DNA from: an uncultured Eubacteriales bacterium
GTDB taxonomy: Bacteria > Bacillota > Clostridia > Oscillospirales > CAG-272
Assembly: GCA_934462885.1 (NCBI GenBank)
Contig: CAKSJC010000052.1
Coordinates: forward strand, 1-9,397
Length of the DNA stretch: 9,397 nt
Direction: 5' to 3'
The stretch's first letter is position 1; the number at the start of each line of letters is the position of its first letter. Below the pieces are notes generated by a model that made no database searches, was not told the origin of the DNA, and was given only the letters and a program-made list of their open reading frames with translations. Both the position numbers and the translations under genes were made by a program. Of this stretch, positions 1 through 7,792 are shown piece by piece.

Positions 1-700
1 GTATAACCGAAAAAATATTATCGATATCAAGCGCGAGAGTATTCAAATAGTCCGGTATAAGCTTCAACAATCCGGGAGACGTATACGAGACAAACGAGCA
101 GTACGCGCATCTTGTCGGACAAAACGGGATAGCTATATACACGCTGCACTCTTTTCTTTTTTCGTCAGTTATGATACTCGCTTCGGACAACGCGACATCG
201 ACAGCGAGAGAAGCTTTTATCCGCTCTGCATGGTACTTTTCGGTTATCTTTTTTACGGCGTCATCTCTCGTAATACCGGAGGAAAGAATCTCAGTCGCAA
301 CCTTTGCCGGACGTACTCCGGTAAGGCTTCCCCACGGAGGAGTATATCCCGTAAATTCTCCCGCCGCTTTAAGAAAGGCATCTCCAACGAGTTTTTTTCT
401 TTTTCTTTCGACATCGTCAAAGCTTTCGTCTTTCCGGACAACGCCGTCTGAATCTATGGAGCCAAAAGAAACCTCTCCGTCGGCAAGCATTTCCTCTGCA
501 ACGACCTTGACTTTTCTACCTCCGCTGGCTATCGTCACGGAGACTTTCAGCGTGCCGTTTTTCTCTTCTTCTTCAACGTATGCATGCAGAGTTTCTTCGT
601 TTTCTTCTTCATCTTCCGGGAAACGAACCCCAGGGAAAAAAATCATTGCAAGCGTCTGCACGTAATACGGTTTTATCTTACCGTTAATTTTAACTATCAT
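1..700 (-). CDS. hemZ: HemZ-type coproporphyrinogen dehydrogenase (radical SAM), N-terminal part, runs off left edge
   Basis: Translation from the ATG at 700 stays open for 233 codons to the window edge, so only the N-terminal half is present. The family (HemN/HemZ, COG0635) uses a [4Fe-4S] cluster and S-adenosylmethionine, and is associated with oxygen-independent oxidation of coproporphyrinogen III to protoporphyrinogen IX. Residues 118-133 read GYTPPWGSLTGVRPAK, a HemZ hallmark block. The radical SAM triad C-x3-C-x2-C is at C194, C198 and C201 within YIAIPFCPTRCAYCSF. Canonical HemN has YxHIPFC. Here the His is Ala, and as I recall HemZ proteins have a small residue there, so HemZ is preferred over HemN. 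The region before the cluster is acidic (Glu-rich at about 30-55). The start overlaps the dtd stop by one base (TAATG), implying translational coupling. Whether it makes heme or acts on another substrate cannot be told here. Confidence 0.88.
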   Translation of the reverse strand, partial: MIVKINGKIKPYYVQTLAMIFFPGVRFPEDEEENEETLHAYVEEEEKNGTLKVSVTIASGGRKVKVVAEEMLADGEVSFGSIDSDGVVRKDESFDDVERKRKKLVGDAFLKAAGEFTGYTPPWGSLTGVRPAKVATEILSSGITRDDAVKKITEKYHAERIKASLAVDVALSEASIITDEKRKECSVYIAIPFCPTRCAYCSFVSYTSPGLLKLIPDYLNTLALDIDNIFSVI

Positions 701-1158
701 TACTTTATCCGTTTTAATACATTTGAATCCATTGGAATCGTCACGGGTCCGTCGTTTACTATGGATACTTCCATATGTGCGCCGAATCGTCCCGTTGTTA
801 CGTTTTCATTATATTTTTTTATATATTCGACAAAATATTCAAATAGTTCTTTTGCCTTTGCCGGTGCGGCGGAATTCATAAAATCCGGGCGGTTTCCTTT
901 TTTATAAGATGCAAGAAGCGTAAAGTTCGGAACAATCATGATGCCTCCGCCGATATCGTTAACAGAAAGATTCATTTTATCATTTTCGTCTGTAAAAACT
1001 CGCATTTTTACAATTTTATCGGCAAGGAGACGTGCATCCGTCTCCTCGTCTCCGTATGCAACCCCGAGAAGTACAAGAAAACCTTTTTCGCATGAAGCGA
1101 CGATTTCTCCGTCAACTTTGACCGAACCGGATGAAATCCTTTGAAGTATTGCAATCAT
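700..1158 (-). CDS. dtd: D-aminoacyl-tRNA deacylase
   Basis: A 152-residue protein, full length for the family (about 145-155). It hydrolyses D-amino acids, and glycine mischarged on tRNA(Ala), from tRNA, and acts as a cytoplasmic homodimer. Visible family features are the N-terminal LQRISSGSVKVDGE with the conserved Arg7, motif 1 around residues 71-92, and motif 2 NDGPVT at 135-140. Motif 2 contains the Gly137-Pro138 pair that forms the chirality-selective cis-Pro. Motif 1 is unusual: the usual SQFTL is PNFTL (77-81), and the usual GRRPSF is GNRPDF. Pro at the first position is the state known in the paralogous ATD family (PQATL), but motif 2 is clearly DTD-type. The gene starts 19 bases after the rel stop with a weak purine-rich site (GGGAAAG). 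Its TAA shares a base with the hemZ ATG. The rel-dtd pairing is common in Firmicutes and supports the call. Confidence 0.95.
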   Translation of the reverse strand: MIAILQRISSGSVKVDGEIVASCEKGFLVLLGVAYGDEETDARLLADKIVKMRVFTDENDKMNLSVNDIGGGIMIVPNFTLLASYKKGNRPDFMNSAAPAKAKELFEYFVEYIKKYNENVTTGRFGAHMEVSIVNDGPVTIPMDSNVLKRIK

Positions 1159-1177
1159 ATTATTTCACTTTCCCAAA

Positions 1178-3421
1178 TTATGAAAATCCTCTCGTGACGC
1201 TGGTCACGTGATTTATGCTCTTTAGGCGTGACATTATAGAGTTATAATGTTCCGTATTTTTACATCCGACAGTCAGATTTATTATAATATCCCTCTCGGT
1301 TCTCTTCTGTGTGTTTATTGAAAGAAGAGAAACTTTCATGTCGGCAAGCGCCGTCGTAATATTAGCAAGAAGCATTATATCGTTCTCGGCATATATCTGA
1401 AGCATGACCTCATAAAGAGGTTTATTCTGCGAGGTAGCTGAAATAACGTCGTTATCCCATTCGCATTTTACCCATCTGCTCAAATTATCGAGATTCTGGC
1501 GTCCCGCTTTTACGTTTGGACAGTCGCATTTATGCACGGAAATGCCGTATCCTTTTGTAATAAACCCGATAATTTTATCTCCCGGCAAAGGATTGCAACA
1601 TTTTGCGAATTTCACCTCACATCCGTACTCTCCGTCTACGATTATACCTGTATTTGAACGTACTTTTTTGTTTTTCTTTGTTTGTATCTGTTCGGTATCA
1701 GTTATCGGCAGAAGCTGTTCATCGGGTTTTACAACCCTCTCGTATTCGCCTTTCAGCTTGGATATGACTTTCGTCATTGCAATGCCGCTGTAACCGACGG
1801 CATTATAAAGGTCGTCAACATCCTTCATCCCCAGCTTATGTGCCGCGGATGATATAATATCCGCCTTCTGAGCGTCGGTGGGTCTGACTCTGTATTTGGC
1901 AATCTCCTTTTCTATTTCCGCCTGACCTATCTTTATGTTTTCCGGACGTTTTTCTTTTTTGAACCACTGCCTTATTTTAGTTCTCGATTCGCTGGTCTTT
2001 ACTATATTGAGCCAATCTCGGCTCGGTCCCTTTGAAGAAGCGGAAGTTATGATTTCAACAATATCACCTGTCTGCGGAACTTTATCTATCGGAGATATCA
2101 TTCCGTTTATCTTTGCTCCGATCATTTTATTTCCGACTTCAGAGTGAATAGCGTAAGCAAAATCTATAAGAGTCGAGTTCTGCGGAAGAGAGATAACGTC
2201 TCCTTTCGGAGTGAAAACAAACGTCTCGTCACTGAAAATATCTATTTTGAGCGCGTGCATAAAATCTTCCGTATCAATAGCGCCGTCCTCTGTATCAATG
2301 AGTTTTGCTATCCAAGAAAGTTTTTTGTCTATCTCTTCTTTGCTCTTTGCACCGGATTTATACTTCCAATGCGCGGCAATACCATACTCTGCAACCTGGT
2401 GCATTTCCCGCGTTCGTATTTGAACTTCAAAAGGAATTCCGTCTCGTCCTATTACTGTCGTATGCAGTGACTGGTACATATTCGGTTTCGGCGTTGAGAT
2501 ATAGTCTTTAAATCTGCCCGGAATACTCTTAAAAAGTTCATGAATAATACCGAGTGCGGTATAACACTCAAGTTCCGTATCAACGATTATTCTTATCGCA
2601 TAAAAGTCGTATATTTCGTCAAAGCTTTTGTTCTGCTTGAACATTTTGCGGTATATCGAATAAACTGTTTTAACTCTTCCCTCAAGAGTAAAGTTTATTT
2701 TATATTCTTTTAGCTTTTCTGAAACGTATGCTCTTGTGTTTTCAATAAAATTCTGATTCTGACCGTATTTTTTCTCGATATCGTTTGACACTTCAGCGTA
2801 TCCTATCGGATCAAGATAAGAAAGCGCCAGATTTTCAAGTTCCTGTTTCATCCTCTGCATACCGAGGCGATGCGCAAGAGGTGCATAAACATGCATCGTT
2901 TCAAGAGCCGTTGAACGTCTTTTCGGTTCCGGCTTTGCCCCGAGAGTGCGCATATTATGAAGTCTGTCGCAGAGTTTAATGAATATAACCCTGATGTCCT
3001 TTGACATTGCGAGAAGCATTTTACGAATGTTTTCGATATTTGCTTCTTCCTTGTCTTCAACGTTAATCGTTTTCATTTTCGTAAGACCGTCGACAAGCAT
3101 TGCGACATCATCTCCGAACTTCATCCGTATCAAATCAAGGCTTGTCTTATCGGGACAGTCCTCTACCGTATCATGCAGAAAAGCAGCACATATTGAGTCA
3201 GTGTCGAGTCCCAGTCCCATTACAATCTCCGCAACTGCGATCGGGTGGGAAATATACGGCTCGCCGCTTACTCTGTACTGCCCTTCATGAAGCGCTTTGG
3301 CGTACAGATATGCTCGCTCTATTTTTTCAATATCATAATTCTTTTCGCTGTTTTCGAGAATGGGGATCATTTTTTCTATCCCTGATAATGCATTCTCTTC
3401 TTTTTTTATATCACTGGTCAT
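1178..3421 (-). CDS. relA: Bifunctional (p)ppGpp synthetase/hydrolase Rel (long RSH)
   Basis: A 747-residue long RSH protein with the full domain set. It makes (p)ppGpp from ATP and GDP/GTP on stalled ribosomes and also degrades it. The HD hydrolase (about 41-190) keeps HEGQYR, FLHDTVED (His83-Asp84) and KLCDRLHNMRTL, so hydrolysis is likely active. The synthetase (about 245-355) has GRVKTVYSIYRKM, RFKD at 303-306 and KPNMYQSLHTTV at 311-323. RxKD is the signature of bifunctional Rel/SpoT enzymes, whereas monofunctional RelA has ExDD. A TGS domain follows (about 396-457), then a helical region, the Cys/His finger (Cys608, Cys609, His630, Cys632, Cys634) and a C-terminal ACT domain (about 668-745). 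These give ribosome and deacylated-tRNA sensing. The ATG at 3421 is only 5 bases after the recJ stop. The nearest Shine-Dalgarno-like GGAG is about 15 bases upstream, inside recJ, so coupled translation is likely. Also named rel or rsh. Confidence 0.97.
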   Translation of the reverse strand: MTSDIKKEENALSGIEKMIPILENSEKNYDIEKIERAYLYAKALHEGQYRVSGEPYISHPIAVAEIVMGLGLDTDSICAAFLHDTVEDCPDKTSLDLIRMKFGDDVAMLVDGLTKMKTINVEDKEEANIENIRKMLLAMSKDIRVIFIKLCDRLHNMRTLGAKPEPKRRSTALETMHVYAPLAHRLGMQRMKQELENLALSYLDPIGYAEVSNDIEKKYGQNQNFIENTRAYVSEKLKEYKINFTLEGRVKTVYSIYRKMFKQNKSFDEIYDFYAIRIIVDTELECYTALGIIHELFKSIPGRFKDYISTPKPNMYQSLHTTVIGRDGIPFEVQIRTREMHQVAEYGIAAHWKYKSGAKSKEEIDKKLSWIAKLIDTEDGAIDTEDFMHALKIDIFSDETFVFTPKGDVISLPQNSTLIDFAYAIHSEVGNKMIGAKINGMISPIDKVPQTGDIVEIITSASSKGPSRDWLNIVKTSESRTKIRQWFKKEKRPENIKIGQAEIEKEIAKYRVRPTDAQKADIISSAAHKLGMKDVDDLYNAVGYSGIAMTKVISKLKGEYERVVKPDEQLLPITDTEQIQTKKNKKVRSNTGIIVDGEYGCEVKFAKCCNPLPGDKIIGFITKGYGISVHKCDCPNVKAGRQNLDNLSRWVKCEWDNDVISATSQNKPLYEVMLQIYAENDIMLLANITTALADMKVSLLSINTQKRTERDIIINLTVGCKNTEHYNSIMSRLKSINHVTSVTRGFS

Positions 3422-3426
3422 AAAAG

Positions 3427-5619
3427 TTACTGCGTTCTCCGTTGGAAATTCGATTTAAAATTTCTATATATATTTGATTTTTCCAAATTCGTCTTTGCTT
3501 TCAAATATATATATCTGAAAGCATATATTTCACGCTCTGCGTCAAGTTCATTGACTCCAAGAATATTGAGCTCAGAAAAAGTCATGAGAATAATTTTCAG
3601 TTTGACATAACCGACACTTACTCCAACGCTTTTGAGAAAATTAAGAAGAGCTCTCATACTGAACACTTCATGCTCCACTCTAAGCTCCCTTTTCAGAACA
3701 TTATACACTGCGCCGAACTCGTTGTGAGTCGGAATGAGTGATGCTGACATATTCTCATCCAATCCAAGTTCACATGGAGACATCCCCGCTTTAATATTAG
3801 CAAAAAGCGTTCTTTCGGCATTCTCATGTTCAAACTGGCTTTCCGTAAGCCTTACGTCTTTTACAATAAGCTGCAGATTTCGCTGATTCTGAAACTCGTT
3901 AATATCAAGTCCAAACATAATATCAACAATGTCGCCGGGATATATGTCCAAATCCGAAAGAGTCTGTCTGAAGCACATGGCGCTCACAGTTTTATCCTTG
4001 ATCCTAACGTTCAGCTTAGTATGCTTTCCTCCGCCGACGAGAGCTACGTCTTCAAGAAGTATATTTTTCATCAAAAAAATCGGAACAGGGTTAGACACTC
4101 CATGCGGTTCAAGATAATAAAGCTCATTTGCCTGCTCCATTGTCACATCAGCCGGAGTCAACTCACATTCGGCCTCTATCTGGACTTTTGTATCTGTATC
4201 TTTGAGCGCATGTGCGGCATACTCGTTTATCTTCTTACGAAATTTTTCAAGATTTTCTCTTTTCACGGTAAGACCCGCTGCAAGTTCATGTCCGCCGAAC
4301 TTTTCAAGAAGATCTGAACAATATGAAAGCCCGTCGACGAGGTTCATTCCCTTTACGCTTCTTCCCGAGCCTTTTCCAAGATCATCCGGTCCTTTGTTAC
4401 CGTCCGCCCCCTCAAATGAGATAAGTATTGACGGAAGCCCGTACTTTTCGGTTATTCTCGACGCTACTATTCCGATTATACCATGATGCCATGTTTCGTC
4501 GTCAAGAACAATAACACGGTCGTGTTCAAGATCATACGACGCTGCAATCTGCGCGTACACCGATTCGATTATTTTATTTTCTTCGGCCTGTCTTTCGCGG
4601 TTAATATCGCATAATTTTTTTGCAATCTCCGCAGCTTTAGCGCTGTCACTCGCAAGAAACAGTTCGACTGCTATCGACGCGTCTCTTATTCTTCCCGCAG
4701 CGTTAAGGCGCGGAGCAATTGTATATCCGATAAAAGATGCCGTTATTTTCTTTTTTGTATTAAATTTTGATTCTGTGCGTGTTGCCTCAATAAGCGCTTC
4801 AAGACCCGGTCTTGTAGAATTTTCTACAAGCTTAAGCCCGTAACTTACGATAAGTCTGTTTTCATCCTTTATGGGCATGACGTCAGCGATGGTTCCGATA
4901 GCGACAAGATCAAGATATTCCTTTGAGACAGTGTAAACAGCGTCTTTCATTGACATCTCCGGATTCCAAACTGCCTCCATGGCACAGAGAAGCTTGAATA
5001 CCACTCCTACTCCGGCAAGTTCCTTAAAGGGGTATGTACAATCCGGACGTCTCGGATTTACCACAGCCTCCGCCTTTGGTATCTCACTATTACATTCATG
5101 ATGGTCGGTTATGACAACTTCCATCACGAGTTCATACGCAAGAGCTGTTTCGTTTACTGCGGTAATTCCGGTGTCTACCGTAATTATTAGGTTACAGCCT
5201 TCTTCGGAGAGTCTGCGTACTGCCGCCTCCGACATGCCGTATCCCTCGCCCGATCTGCACGGTATATAGTATGACACATTTGCTCCGTATGACTTAAGAT
5301 AAAGATAAAGTATACTTACCGAAGTAACTCCGTCAACGTCATAGTCTCCGTATATCGTTATTTTTTCTTTATTTTCGACAGCTTCGATTATCCTATATGC
5401 CGCGTTATCCATATCAAGCATGAGAAACGGATCATGCATACTCTCAGTCTCTTTTTTCAAGAACCCTTTAGCTTCATCAGGCGACATACACCCTCTATTC
5501 ACGAGAAGCTGAGCAGTCGGAACGGCGATCCCCAGTTCTTTCGCTATTTCGCATACCGTGGAATCATTTATCATCTGTTCATAAGAAGCTATAACACTCC
5601 ACTTATTTTTATACTCCAT
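3427..5619 (-). CDS. recJ: Single-stranded-DNA-specific exonuclease RecJ
   Basis: A 5'-3' single-strand DNA exonuclease of the DHH superfamily, acting in recombination, mismatch and base-excision repair. Residue numbers here count from the upstream TTG at 5622 (731 residues). The DHH domain shows YGDYDVDG at 91-98, TVDTG at 148-152, TDHH at 172-175 and AIGTIADVMP at 241-250, the metal-binding aspartates and histidines. The DHHA1 domain shows APRLNAAGRIRD at 303-314, GSGRS at 418-422 and GGHELAAG at 443-450. An OB-fold region follows (about 475-595), then a tail of about 130 residues that resembles a helical or winged-helix extension. Total length is closer to the long Firmicutes RecJ than to the 577-residue E. 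coli enzyme. I place the start at the ATG at 5619 because AGAGAGA lies at a better distance from it than from the adjacent in-frame TTG. The OB fold and long tail argue against a GdpP/NrnA-type phosphodiesterase. The rel gene follows 5 bases later. Confidence 0.95.
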   Translation of the reverse strand: MEYKNKWSVIASYEQMINDSTVCEIAKELGIAVPTAQLLVNRGCMSPDEAKGFLKKETESMHDPFLMLDMDNAAYRIIEAVENKEKITIYGDYDVDGVTSVSILYLYLKSYGANVSYYIPCRSGEGYGMSEAAVRRLSEEGCNLIITVDTGITAVNETALAYELVMEVVITDHHECNSEIPKAEAVVNPRRPDCTYPFKELAGVGVVFKLLCAMEAVWNPEMSMKDAVYTVSKEYLDLVAIGTIADVMPIKDENRLIVSYGLKLVENSTRPGLEALIEATRTESKFNTKKKITASFIGYTIAPRLNAAGRIRDASIAVELFLASDSAKAAEIAKKLCDINRERQAEENKIIESVYAQIAASYDLEHDRVIVLDDETWHHGIIGIVASRITEKYGLPSILISFEGADGNKGPDDLGKGSGRSVKGMNLVDGLSYCSDLLEKFGGHELAAGLTVKRENLEKFRKKINEYAAHALKDTDTKVQIEAECELTPADVTMEQANELYYLEPHGVSNPVPIFLMKNILLEDVALVGGGKHTKLNVRIKDKTVSAMCFRQTLSDLDIYPGDIVDIMFGLDINEFQNQRNLQLIVKDVRLTESQFEHENAERTLFANIKAGMSPCELGLDENMSASLIPTHNEFGAVYNVLKRELRVEHEVFSMRALLNFLKSVGVSVGYVKLKIILMTFSELNILGVNELDAEREIYAFRYIYLKAKTNLEKSNIYRNFKSNFQRRTQ

Positions 5620-5637
5620 CAAATTCTCTCTCTTTGT

Positions 5638-5666
5638 GTTATACTAATTTCATTTTTATTTATTAA
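5638..5666 (-). promoter_or_regulatory. Candidate sigma-A-like promoter for recJ
   Basis: In the AT-rich gap between the RseC-like gene and recJ, the minus strand reads TTAATA (5661-5666), a 17-base spacer, then TATAAC (5638-5643). These match the consensus hexamers at 4 of 6 and 5 of 6 positions with ideal spacing. Transcription would start about 12 bases before the recJ ATG, leaving a very short leader that still includes the AGAGAGA ribosome site. AT-rich DNA produces such matches by chance, so this is only a candidate for separate expression of recJ-rel-dtd-hemZ. Confidence 0.3.
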
Positions 5667-5676
5667 ATCGTCTCTT

Positions 5677-6099
5677 TTACAGTATTTTTATTATACGTAT
5701 TTGTGGATTCTTTTTTTGTTTTGATCTGTCAAATATCATTATTCCGCAAAAAGAAAAAACAAGTCCCGACACAGCGCAAACCGCCGAGACGGTTTCACTT
5801 TTGGTCAGTGCAAATGACGCGGAATAAAGCGCTGCGGCGATAATAATCGGAAGAATGAAAACTATCACGGCGTATCCTAAAACGGTTTTTGTACCGCTTT
5901 CGATTTCTACCACGTCTCCGACTGACGCGCATGCACAGTTTTCGGCTGAAGCAGTCATCTTTCCGCTTTCCGTAAACAACGATATTTCACAATTACCGGC
6001 ACATCCGGTATTGTGACATCCCTCACACATACTTTCGCGCAAAACCTCTATTACAGCGGTATCTCCGTATACTTCTTTTACAACAGCTTTTCGGCGCAT
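5677..6099 (-). CDS. RseC/MucC-like membrane protein with cysteine cluster (SoxR-reducing system family)
   Basis: A 140-residue protein with the RseC architecture: a short cytoplasmic N-terminal domain, a cysteine cluster, and two adjacent membrane helices. The start MRRKAVVKEVYGDTAVIEV resembles the small beta domain of the family. Cys25, Cys28, Cys33 and Cys37 form C-x2-C-x4-C-x3-C, a likely metal or Fe-S site. Further cysteines are at 55, 57, 108 and 118. The segment SVGDVVEIES (59-68) matches the family's VGDxVEI block. Helices are predicted at about 73-95 and 103-122, followed by a basic tail. In E. coli, RseC works with the Rnf-like Rsx complex to reduce SoxR; no rnf/rsx gene is visible here. 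The start is well supported by GGGAGGG 5 bases upstream (6105-6111). It lies 100 bases after the FAD oxidoreductase stop, a redox-flavoured neighbour. The family call is fairly firm; the substrate is unknown. Confidence 0.82.
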   Translation of the reverse strand: MRRKAVVKEVYGDTAVIEVLRESMCEGCHNTGCAGNCEISLFTESGKMTASAENCACASVGDVVEIESGTKTVLGYAVIVFILPIIIAAALYSASFALTKSETVSAVCAVSGLVFSFCGIMIFDRSKQKKNPQIRIIKIL

Positions 6100-6199
6100 T
6101 TAATCCCTCCCGCCAAAGTATGCATAGTAACTTCTGTTTTTTGCAGCTCATCTGTTTCAAAAGTACGTCCGAGATCCGGATTAAATTATTACCACATTT

Positions 6200-7789
6200 C
6201 TATTCAGGCGCGTACTCTGAAATTATCTTCGAAGCGACTCTTATTCCGTCGACAGCAGCGCTTACTATTCCTCCGGCATAACCGGCTCCCTCTCCGCACG
6301 GGTATATTTTATTATACCCGACAGCAGTAAAGTTCTCACCGCGCAGCACTCTCACGGGAGCTGAGGTTCTCGTTTCCACTCCTGTTAGAGGAACTCCGGC
6401 ATCGGCATATCCGTGAATCTTATGAGAAAAGTCAATCAAACCCGCTTTCAGCATTTCCGTGACGAACGGCGGGAATATATTTCCGAGATCGACTGCTTTC
6501 ACACATCCTCCGCGGTAAGTCGGGATAATCACGGAAGGCTCGCTTCCGTGTTTTCCTTCAAGTAAATCTCCTACTGTCTGCATCGGGGCGCTGTAATCAC
6601 ATCCCGCCGCCCTATATGCCGTTTTCTCAAGATCTCTTTGGAATTTTATAGCAAGCCGCGGATCGTTTCCGTAATCCTCCGGATGAACCGAGACGCACAC
6701 TGCCGCGTTAGCGTTCTTTCCGTCGCGCGCTCTCGTACTCATACCGTTTGTTACAACTCCGCCCTCTTCACTGGCTGACGGAACTACCGTTCCTCCGGGG
6801 CACATGCAGAAAGTATAGCAGCCGCGCTCACCTTTCCTGTACGAAAGCTGATATTCGGCGTGACCTAAAACTTCATCTCCCGCGTGTCCCCTGAACATTG
6901 CGCGGTCTATATCGGTTTGCAAATGTTCCGCACGGACACCCACGGAAAAAGGCTTAGCTTCTACCGTAAAACCTCCGCAAAGTAACTCGTCGTAAATATC
7001 TCTTGCGCTGTGTCCCGTTGCTAGTATCATCGCGTCAAACGAAAAAATCTCTCCGCCTGCTCTTAAGGATGAGGACGTAATGTCAGTTACGGGAGTATTG
7101 TAGTATATCTCCCCTCCTAATTCTCTTACTTTCTTATCTGCGTTTTCGACGACACTGCGCAGTATATCCGTTCCTATATGCGGCTTTGCTTTGTAGGTGA
7201 TATCGTCAGGCGCTCCGAGAGCGCACAGCTTATAAAGAACATAAGATATAAGCGGATCATTTATCCTTGTCATCAGTTTTCCATCGGAAAAAGTTCCCGC
7301 ACCGCCCGCGCCGAATTGAATATTCGTGTTTTCATCGAGGATACCTTCTTTTATAAATTTTTCCACAGCGGCGCTTCTCTCTTTGACACTTCCTCCGCGT
7401 TCGAATACAATCGGTCTGAACCCGTTTTCTGCAAGGAGAAGAGACGCAAACATTCCGGCAGGCCCGAATCCCACGATTATAGGACGGGATGCGATTTTTT
7501 TTGTTCCGTGCGACAAGTCAAGCTTTGGATCTGAAAATATCTTAATTTCACGATCGCTTTCATTTATCTTTCCATTCTCAATCTCGGCATAAACTGTATA
7601 AACAAACGATATTTCTCCGCGTCTGGCATCTATTGATTTTTTTGATATCTTTAAGTTAAACGGTTTTGCACCGGTTTTTTTATATATCTGCACAGTCGCT
7701 TTGTGTATCGCTTCTTTATCGTAGTTTGCCGGAGTATTTTTATACTGTACTCTTATTCCGTTTATTGTTATCCGTTTTTTATCCTGCAT
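6200..7789 (-). CDS. FAD-dependent oxidoreductase, COG2509 type (uncharacterised dehydrogenase)
   Basis: A 529-residue flavoprotein. An N-terminal domain of about 95 residues (KRITINGIRVQ onward) precedes the dinucleotide-binding Rossmann fold. That fold begins at RPIIVGFGPAGMFA, with the GxGxxG glycines at 107, 109 and 112 and the ribose-binding Glu130 at the end of strand 2 (IVFER). Other conserved-looking blocks are NIQFGAGGAGTFSDGKL (156-172), MILATGHSARD (254-264), CMCPGG (328-333) and the C-terminal FAD-contacting YPCGEGAGYAGGIVSAAVDG (496-515). The layout matches the COG2509 family, whose electron donor and substrate are not established to my knowledge. No signal peptide or membrane helix is seen, so it should be cytoplasmic. 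The ATG lies 3 bases after the cdaR stop (TGA AAA ATG), so the two are co-transcribed and probably coupled. I recall cdaR followed by this family in other Clostridia, which would make the link conserved. It then precedes the RseC-like gene. Confidence 0.88.
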   Translation of the reverse strand: MQDKKRITINGIRVQYKNTPANYDKEAIHKATVQIYKKTGAKPFNLKISKKSIDARRGEISFVYTVYAEIENGKINESDREIKIFSDPKLDLSHGTKKIASRPIIVGFGPAGMFASLLLAENGFRPIVFERGGSVKERSAAVEKFIKEGILDENTNIQFGAGGAGTFSDGKLMTRINDPLISYVLYKLCALGAPDDITYKAKPHIGTDILRSVVENADKKVRELGGEIYYNTPVTDITSSSLRAGGEIFSFDAMILATGHSARDIYDELLCGGFTVEAKPFSVGVRAEHLQTDIDRAMFRGHAGDEVLGHAEYQLSYRKGERGCYTFCMCPGGTVVPSASEEGGVVTNGMSTRARDGKNANAAVCVSVHPEDYGNDPRLAIKFQRDLEKTAYRAAGCDYSAPMQTVGDLLEGKHGSEPSVIIPTYRGGCVKAVDLGNIFPPFVTEMLKAGLIDFSHKIHGYADAGVPLTGVETRTSAPVRVLRGENFTAVGYNKIYPCGEGAGYAGGIVSAAVDGIRVASKIISEYAPE

Positions 7790-7792
7790 TTT

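Noticed and set aside
171..665. Open frame of 164 codons on the plus strand
   Set aside because: It is antisense to the hemZ reading frame, which has clear family motifs. Its protein is Ser/Phe-rich low-complexity sequence with no recognisable domain, typical of a shadow frame.
3826..4317. Open frame of 163 codons on the plus strand
   Set aside because: It lies wholly opposite recJ, whose DHHA1 and OB segments are conserved there. There is no convincing ribosome site or domain.
3427..5619. Idea that the DHH-DHHA1 gene is a c-di-AMP phosphodiesterase (GdpP/NrnA type) matching the cdaA neighbourhood
   Set aside because: Length, the OB-fold region, the C-terminal tail and the DHHA1 motif GGHELAAG with the RLNAAGRI block fit RecJ. 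There are no N-terminal membrane, PAS or GGDEF segments.
6160..6185. Small inverted repeat TCCG-loop-CGGA after the oxidoreductase as a terminator
   Set aside because: Only four base pairs and no adjacent T-run on the minus strand; too weak to call.
7178..7534. Open frame of 118 codons on the plus strand
   Set aside because: Antisense to the FAD-binding core of the oxidoreductase; a shadow of the conserved codons.
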